64,000 nucleotides of DNA, taken from Latrodectus hesperus (lineage: Eukaryota > Arthropoda > Arachnida > Araneae > Theridiidae). The first letter of the stretch is position 1; each line of letters opens with the position of its first letter. The stretch covers positions 22,918,822 to 22,982,821 of the forward strand of contig CM075857.1 in assembly GCA_037975125.1 (NCBI GenBank). The letters are read 5' to 3'. The notes under the pieces were generated by a model. It saw nothing but the letters and a program-made list of their open reading frames with translations. It was not told the DNA's origin and did not search any database. Both the position numbers and the translations under genes were made by a program. Positions 62,434-64,000 of this stretch are shown here, in pieces.

Positions 62434-64000
62434 TTACCACATGTGAGTCTCCCGAATTTCACCAATTATTTGATTAGCTCTTTGAAGAGCTTTAAGCATC
62501 TCTGCTGTTTCTTGACGTCGTACTGCAATATGATCCGATTCTTGCAAAAGGGTTGCAAAGTGATCATGCTTATATAAATGAGTAACCAGTTCGCTTTGCA
62601 AATTATCTCGCACAAAATTGACCAAGAAATGCATGATTGCCTTTGGCACAGCATCCTGGATGTTTTTACGCACTATCATGAAATAAGAATAGATTAAACG
62701 CTCGATCACTTCACAATCTTTCTTTTCTTTGGGTGACAACTGCCGATGGGTATTGTTAGGCACTTCTGGAAGTAAGTTAACAGCTTTGACAGGACTGAAA
62801 GGTATTCCAGATACACCAGGCTTTTCACCATTCATAACATTTTCTTTGTTGTCATATTTAGAGACTCCATCACCCCAATTTATAGGCGGCGAAACCCATT
62901 TTGCAATATTTCCTTGTAGTAGATTGGAATCACTACCACTTAATTTACTAGTAGAATGTAATGTGGATTCAGCATAAGGGACTATTTTTCTTGAACTTGT
63001 AATTTTATTATCTATCTTTTCTGCTGATGCATCTGAAATATTTTGAAATTTCATTTGTGGGTTATTAAAAGATTTGCTCTCCATAACTTTGTTGATGTTG
63101 GAACTTTTATCTTCGGAATGTTTCACTAAAGTGTCTACTAGAGCAGCATCATGATGAAAATCTGGATGCTTAGTGTTAATATAAGCCAGTTCAATTGCCA
63201 CCAAATTCTCGACCATGGCATTTGTAGCAGGCAACCTCCTTCTGAGTAGCTGTGTCACGACATCTACTATCTTCTCATGTAGTTTCGGAAAACGAATAAT
63301 CTCTTGCTGTACTTCTGTACCACAATGCTGGATAATCCTCTGCATTTCTTCATGAACCAACTCCACACACCTCAGACTGGGATCTTCGAGACGTCGAATC
63401 TGACGCTTCACCAGCAACTCGAAGGACACTTCTGGAACAAATAAGGCTGGTCTGGTACCTGTTGCATTTCTAATTGCTGTGAGGATGTCATAGGTAGAAA
63501 GGCCACTTAATGGGTGGATTTCATTTAATGTGCGACCAAACGTCTCATGGAAAATATAACAAATCCTGGCACCTCCACATAACTCTGATGTTTCAATATT
63601 ACGAGCAGTGCCTTCCACAGTTGAACAATAAGATGATGCAAATTTTGTAATGATCTGTAGCAGAGTTTGACCTTGATCATCAACAGCTTCTCCATATGAA
63701 TGCAGCATGGATTGAAACTGAGAGATCATGACATTGACTCTGGTTTTCAGATCTGGAAGGCAATCTCGAATATGGTGCATCAACAAACGATTCAGGGTCT
63801 TCGCTAAAAATGCAGTCCCATTTCTGTTTGCCAGAGTGGGATACTTCCTCTGTAAGAATGAAGCTTCATCTTTCATCGCATCTGCTATAGTTTTCTTGTT
63901 TATTATATCTTGCTGAGATCGATTGACTACTCCAATTATGCCAAGCTTGACTGGTATCACTCTGCCACACAGAACATCAACTGCATCAGTACCAGCATCC
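62434..64000 (-). CDS. Drp1: Dynamin-related protein 1 (Drp1/DNM1L), C-terminal part, runs off the window
   Basis: This is the large GTPase that oligomerises around mitochondria and peroxisomes and drives fission. About 521 residues are visible with no intron. Reading in from 64000 they begin [13 protein letters not shown], just after the G4 motif, then [16 protein letters not shown] (G5). The stalk follows, with SLANRNGT-like [70 protein letters not shown] and [17 protein letters not shown] Ser/Asn/Lys-rich variable domain (B insert) comes next, then the GED from DCEVIERLI to the C-terminal [11 protein letters not shown]. Length and order match human DNM1L from about residue 220 to its end. 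GTG at 63958-63960 is internal (the V of GRVIPVKLG) and not a start. S616- and S637-equivalent serines are at 62794-62796 and 62734-62736. Identification is near certain. The missing N-terminal GTPase half lies beyond the edge. Confidence 0.96.
   Translation of the reverse strand, partial: DAGTDAVDVLCGRVIPVKLGIIGVVNRSQQDIINKKTIADAMKDEASFLQRKYPTLANRNGTAFLAKTLNRLLMHHIRDCLPDLKTRVNVMISQFQSMLHSYGEAVDDQGQTLLQIITKFASSYCSTVEGTARNIETSELCGGARICYIFHETFGRTLNEIHPLSGLSTYDILTAIRNATGTRPALFVPEVSFELLVKRQIRRLEDPSLRCVELVHEEMQRIIQHCGTEVQQEIIRFPKLHEKIVDVVTQLLRRRLPATNAMVENLVAIELAYINTKHPDFHHDAALVDTLVKHSEDKSSNINKVMESKSFNNPQMKFQNISDASAEKIDNKITSSRKIVPYAESTLHSTSKLSGSDSNLLQGNIAKWVSPPINWGDGVSKYDNKENVMNGEKPGVSGIPFSPVKAVNLLPEVPNNTHRQLSPKEKKDCEVIERLIYSYFMIVRKNIQDAVPKAIMHFLVNFVRDNLQSELVTHLYKHDHFATLLQESDHIAVRRQETAEMLKALQRANQIIGEIRETHMW

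Noticed and set aside
63958..63960. GTG as the start of a 508-aa protein
   Set aside because: It is the Val of GRVIPVKLG in Drp1. The coding frame continues upstream through [13 protein letters not shown] to the window edge.

Overview
This is a eukaryotic, intron-containing, strongly AT-rich window. I infer a chelicerate, most likely a spider. The reasons are the many tRNA-headed SINEs with CCAACCAAACC-type tails, a LINE tail encoding a CxxC...HLLDC zinc-like motif of a kind I associate with spider genomes, and several Tc1/mariner families. This is recognition from memory, not a database match.

Two cellular genes are supported. On the + strand, a GT31 beta-1,3-glycosyltransferase of the B3GALT/brainiac type is encoded by exons at 34550-34730, 42496-42640, 47021-47749 and 47832-47919. 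Introns are 7.8 kb, 4.4 kb and 82 bp. Its first coding exon opens 13 nt after a splice acceptor, so a 5' UTR exon lies upstream and was not identified. The in-frame stop at 47751-47753 lies inside a good splice donor, so the protein is 380 aa if spliced or 352 aa if the last intron is retained. On the - strand, at the right edge, lies the C-terminal two thirds of dynamin-related protein 1 (Drp1/DNM1L, mitochondrial fission): end of the GTPase domain, stalk, variable domain and GED. It is one uninterrupted exon from 62434 past the window edge. The two genes converge, 14.5 kb apart, and have no obvious functional link.

The rest is repeats and unannotated AT-rich DNA. Region by region: 1-11 kb is mostly unique AT-rich sequence with three SINE copies and GC/CpG-richer patches. 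11.2-12.7 kb is a Tc1-like DD34E transposon with intact ends and a dead transposase. 13.1-13.6 kb is an old divergent tandem repeat. 18.5-20.0 kb is a 64-bp satellite of about 22 units. 21.6-22.8 kb is four near-identical 313-bp tandem copies. 24.3-28.0 kb is a dense SINE cluster with nested insertions. 30.6-31.9 kb is a mariner DD34D element. 33.8-34.2 and 34.7-35.0 kb are two related inverted-repeat (MITE-like) elements bracketing the first coding exon of the glycosyltransferase. Intron 1 carries a Tc1 relic with a SINE inside it, a DD41D (rosa-type) element, a LINE 3' end and a second Tc1 relic. Intron 2 carries a minus-strand SINE with a perfect target-site duplication. 48-62 kb holds scattered SINE pieces and no gene that I can support.

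The most interesting non-gene signal is that the 64-bp satellite unit aligns with the 3' body of the local SINE family. Its left edge holds a transitional unit, which suggests a satellite born from a SINE tail. In the Drp1 gene, serines equivalent to the human S616 and S637 regulatory sites are kept, but the second is now followed by proline.
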